This document shows positions 9,774-11,793 of a DNA stretch of 11,793 nt, piece by piece. Source of the DNA: Patescibacteria group bacterium (lineage in GTDB: Bacteria; Patescibacteria; UBA1384; JAMDBS01); the NCBI GenBank assembly GCA_023487325.1, contig JAMDBS010000007.1, positions 1-11,793 on the forward strand. The letters run 5' to 3'. The position numbers and the translations under genes are program-made. Below the pieces are notes generated by a model that was given only the letters and a program-made list of their open reading frames with translations, had not been told where the DNA came from and did not search any database. Positions within the stretch are counted from its first letter, which is position 1, and the number at the start of each line of letters is the position of its first letter.

Positions 9774-11793
9774 ATGACGAAATCAAAATTGCTCAAAAAT
9801 TTAAATGCCGAACAGATTGAGGCCGTCACACACAAAAACGGCCCATTACTGATTATTGCTGGAGCGGGCACAGGCAAAACCACAGTGATAACGCACCGCA
9901 TTGCTTGGCTTATTGAACAAAAACTGGCTCGACCGGAGGAAATTTTAGCCTTAACCTTCACGGAAAAAGCGGCAGCAGAAATGGAAGAAAGAGTTGATGT
10001 TTTAGTTCCTTACGGTTTTGTCGATACTTGGATTTCCACTTTTCATGCTTTTGGCGACCGATTATTACGTGACTGGGCTTTAGAAATCGGCCTGCCGGCT
10101 AATTTTAAAATTCTAACTGAAATCGAACAGGCAATATTTTTAAAAGATAATATTTATGCTTTTGATTTAAATTACTTTCGTCCGGTAGCCAACCCGACTT
10201 CTCATATTGAAGCACTACTTAAGCATTTTTCTCGGCTCAAAGACGAGTTAATTGCACCGGAAGAATACCTTCACTTCGTTCAAAATCAAAAATCAAAAAT
10301 CAAAAATCAAAATAAAGAAGAAATAATTGAGACAGAGAAAACTCTGGAGCTGGCTAATGCCTATCAAAGATATTGTGAATTAATGCTGCAAAACGGTAAC
10401 TTAGATTTTGGCGATCAGGTATTTTTAACGTATAAATTACTTAAAAAAAATCCGACGATTTTGAAAAAAATTAGAAAAAAATTTAAATATATATTAGTTG
10501 ATGAATTTCAGGACACCAATTACGCCCAAAACGAAATCGTCAAATTACTGGCAGGAAAAAATGGCAATATTACCGTGGTAGGCGACGACGACCAAGCAAT
10601 TTATCGTTTTCGCGGCGCTTCTATCTCTAATATCTTGGATTTTAAAAAACATTATTCGCAAACAAAACAAGTGGTGTTAAATCAAAATTATCGTTCCACT
10701 CAAGAAATTTTAAATGCTTCCTATAAATTAATTCAGCATAATAATCCGTATCGCTTAGAGATCGCTAATAAAATTAATAAAAAATTGCTTAGCCCCAAGC
10801 ACGGCGCTAACCCTGAACTGATGTTTTGCGAAAATCTTTCCGGCGAAGCCGATTTAGTGACAAAAAAAATCGTTGAGTTAAAAAATAGTTCTCAACTTAA
10901 ATATAAAGATTTTGTGATTTTAGTCCGCGCCAACTCGCACGCCGAACCCTTTATTCAATCTTTAAATATGCAAGGCATTCCGCATATTTTTTCCGGCACA
11001 AGCGGCCTGTTTAATCAACCGGAAATTAAAAACTTAATTTCTTTTCTAAAATGTTTGGTTTATCATGATGATAATTTATCATTTTACCAACTAGCCACCG
11101 GCGATATTTATAATGTTTCTCATCAAACCTTAACTGATTATTATACCCGGGCCGCGCGAGCTAACCGCGCGATTAGCGAAATTTTTAAAATCGGTTCTAA
11201 CGATCAAGATAAGGAAAAGTATAAAATCAAAGAAGCAATCGACGATATCGGTAAATACATTAAGAAAAAAAATGAACCGGCAGGGGAAGTTCTTTACGAG
11301 TATTTAACCGAAAAACAGTATCTTAAAAATTTAACCAAAAATCTCAATATAGAAAATGAATTAAAAATTTATAATATTGCGAAATTTTTTGATAAAATTT
11401 CGCAATTTAACCACTGTTCGCAAGACCAAAGTGTCGGTGCTTTTTTGCAACATCTAGAAATGCTACTGGAATTTGGCGAAGAAATTTCTGTATCAAATAT
11501 TGATCCTGACTTAGATGCCGTCAATATCTTAACTGTGCATGCCGCCAAAGGCCTAGAATGGCCAGCGGTGTTTATTGCTAACTGTGTTAATGATCGTTTT
11601 CCTTCCCGCAACAAACACGAACAGCTGCCAATTCCCGATAAGCTCATTAAAGAGAAGCTGCCCGAAGGCGATTTTCATCTCCAAGAAGAAAGACGCTTAT
11701 TCTATGTAGCCGCCACGCGCGCTAAAGACTATTTATTTCTTACCTCGGCCGAAGATTATGGCGGCAAGCGCGTTAAAAAACTTTCTCCATTTG
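9774..11793 (+). CDS. UvrD/Rep-family superfamily 1A DNA helicase, C-terminus beyond the window
   Basis: The frame is open for 673 codons to the right edge. All SF1A motifs are present in order: Q motif LNAEQIEAV (10-18), motif I AGAGTGKTT (29-37), Ia TFTEKAAAEM (61-70), Ib TFHAFGDRLL (89-98), II VDEFQDT (242-248), III GDDDQAIYRFRG (270-281), IV NQNYRST (303-309), V VHAAKGLEW (588-596) and VI EERRLFYVAATRAK (638-651). It is a 3'-5' ATP-dependent helicase of the UvrD/PcrA/Rep type, acting in repair, replication restart or recombination. Whether a nuclease domain follows, as in AddA-like proteins, cannot be seen. Residues 170-181 (QNQKSKIKNQNK) come from a CAAAAAT tandem repeat. The gene appears leaderless. 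Confidence 0.93.
   Translation, partial: MTKSKLLKNLNAEQIEAVTHKNGPLLIIAGAGTGKTTVITHRIAWLIEQKLARPEEILALTFTEKAAAEMEERVDVLVPYGFVDTWISTFHAFGDRLLRDWALEIGLPANFKILTEIEQAIFLKDNIYAFDLNYFRPVANPTSHIEALLKHFSRLKDELIAPEEYLHFVQNQKSKIKNQNKEEIIETEKTLELANAYQRYCELMLQNGNLDFGDQVFLTYKLLKKNPTILKKIRKKFKYILVDEFQDTNYAQNEIVKLLAGKNGNITVVGDDDQAIYRFRGASISNILDFKKHYSQTKQVVLNQNYRSTQEILNASYKLIQHNNPYRLEIANKINKKLLSPKHGANPELMFCENLSGEADLVTKKIVELKNSSQLKYKDFVILVRANSHAEPFIQSLNMQGIPHIFSGTSGLFNQPEIKNLISFLKCLVYHDDNLSFYQLATGDIYNVSHQTLTDYYTRAARANRAISEIFKIGSNDQDKEKYKIKEAIDDIGKYIKKKNEPAGEVLYEYLTEKQYLKNLTKNLNIENELKIYNIAKFFDKISQFNHCSQDQSVGAFLQHLEMLLEFGEEISVSNIDPDLDAVNILTVHAAKGLEWPAVFIANCVNDRFPSRNKHEQLPIPDKLIKEKLPEGDFHLQEERRLFYVAATRAKDYLFLTSAEDYGGKRVKKLSPF
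10281..10313 (+). repeat. CAAAAAT heptad repeat inside the helicase gene
   Basis: Three exact CAAAAAT units (10287-10307) are flanked by two 6-nt CAAAAT versions. They encode QNQKSKIKNQN between motifs Ib and II. The 33-nt block is in frame as it stands, but gain or loss of one 7-nt unit would shift the frame. Confidence 0.8.
11376..11406. repeat. 13-bp perfect inverted repeat inside the helicase gene
   Basis: ATTGCGAAATTTT (11376-11388), a 5-nt loop TTGAT, then AAAATTTCGCAAT (11394-11406). It encodes IAKFFDKISQ within the variable region between motifs IV and V and would form a stable hairpin in the mRNA. Confidence 0.7.

Overview
The window looks like a piece of a candidate-phyla-radiation (Patescibacteria) type genome, or another small-genome anaerobic bacterium. 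The reasons are moderate-to-low G+C, tightly packed short genes, a pared-down PgpH-like HD protein, a class III (anaerobic) ribonucleotide reductase, and intergenic gaps filled with unusual short-period repeats. This assignment is an inference from gene content and style; there is no rRNA gene in the window to settle it. The standard bacterial code fits: tryptophan is TGG and TAA, TAG and TGA all act as stops.

Layout. (1) 1-435, minus strand: the 5' end of a lipoprotein gene that runs off the left edge, with its own promoter and an apparent +1 frameshift near the start. (2) 496-2663, plus strand: rpsU, yqeY, a membrane-anchored HD phosphohydrolase and ybeY, an order echoing the rpsU-yqeY and yqfF-ybeY neighbourhoods of Firmicutes. 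(3) 2861-5325: ftsA and ftsZ, closed by a strong intrinsic terminator. (4) 5330-8435: an anaerobic ribonucleotide reductase cluster with its own sigma70-type promoter. It contains nrdD (ATP cone and catalytic barrel), a separate 53-codon gene carrying only the glycyl-radical domain, and nrdG. (5) 8497-8841: an unrecognised 114-residue protein. (6) 8851-9630: a single-gene unit with a near-consensus extended -10 promoter, a stand-alone Clp-N-like protein and a perfect terminator. (7) 9737-11793: a UvrD/Rep-family helicase, probably leaderless, cut off by the right edge.

How the genes fit together. Region 2 is translation plus probable cyclic-dinucleotide turnover: S21, a YqeY-family protein, an HD phosphodiesterase and the YbeY RNase. 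Region 3 is the core division pair, with FtsA anchoring FtsZ to the membrane. Region 4 makes deoxyribonucleotides without oxygen: NrdG should install a glycyl radical on the small protein, which must dock on the large NrdD subunit to make its thiyl radical.

The two things most worth attention are the split reductase and the repeats. NrdD lacks the glycyl-radical domain, which is supplied by a downstream gene with its own perfect Shine-Dalgarno sequence. The gaps hold tandem arrays with different consensus sequences but mostly the same 7-nt step (TAAGNNN, TAGACGY, TATAAGT, ACATTTN and others). One array, with a 10-nt step, lies exactly at the nrdD break and supplies the stop codon of the large subunit.
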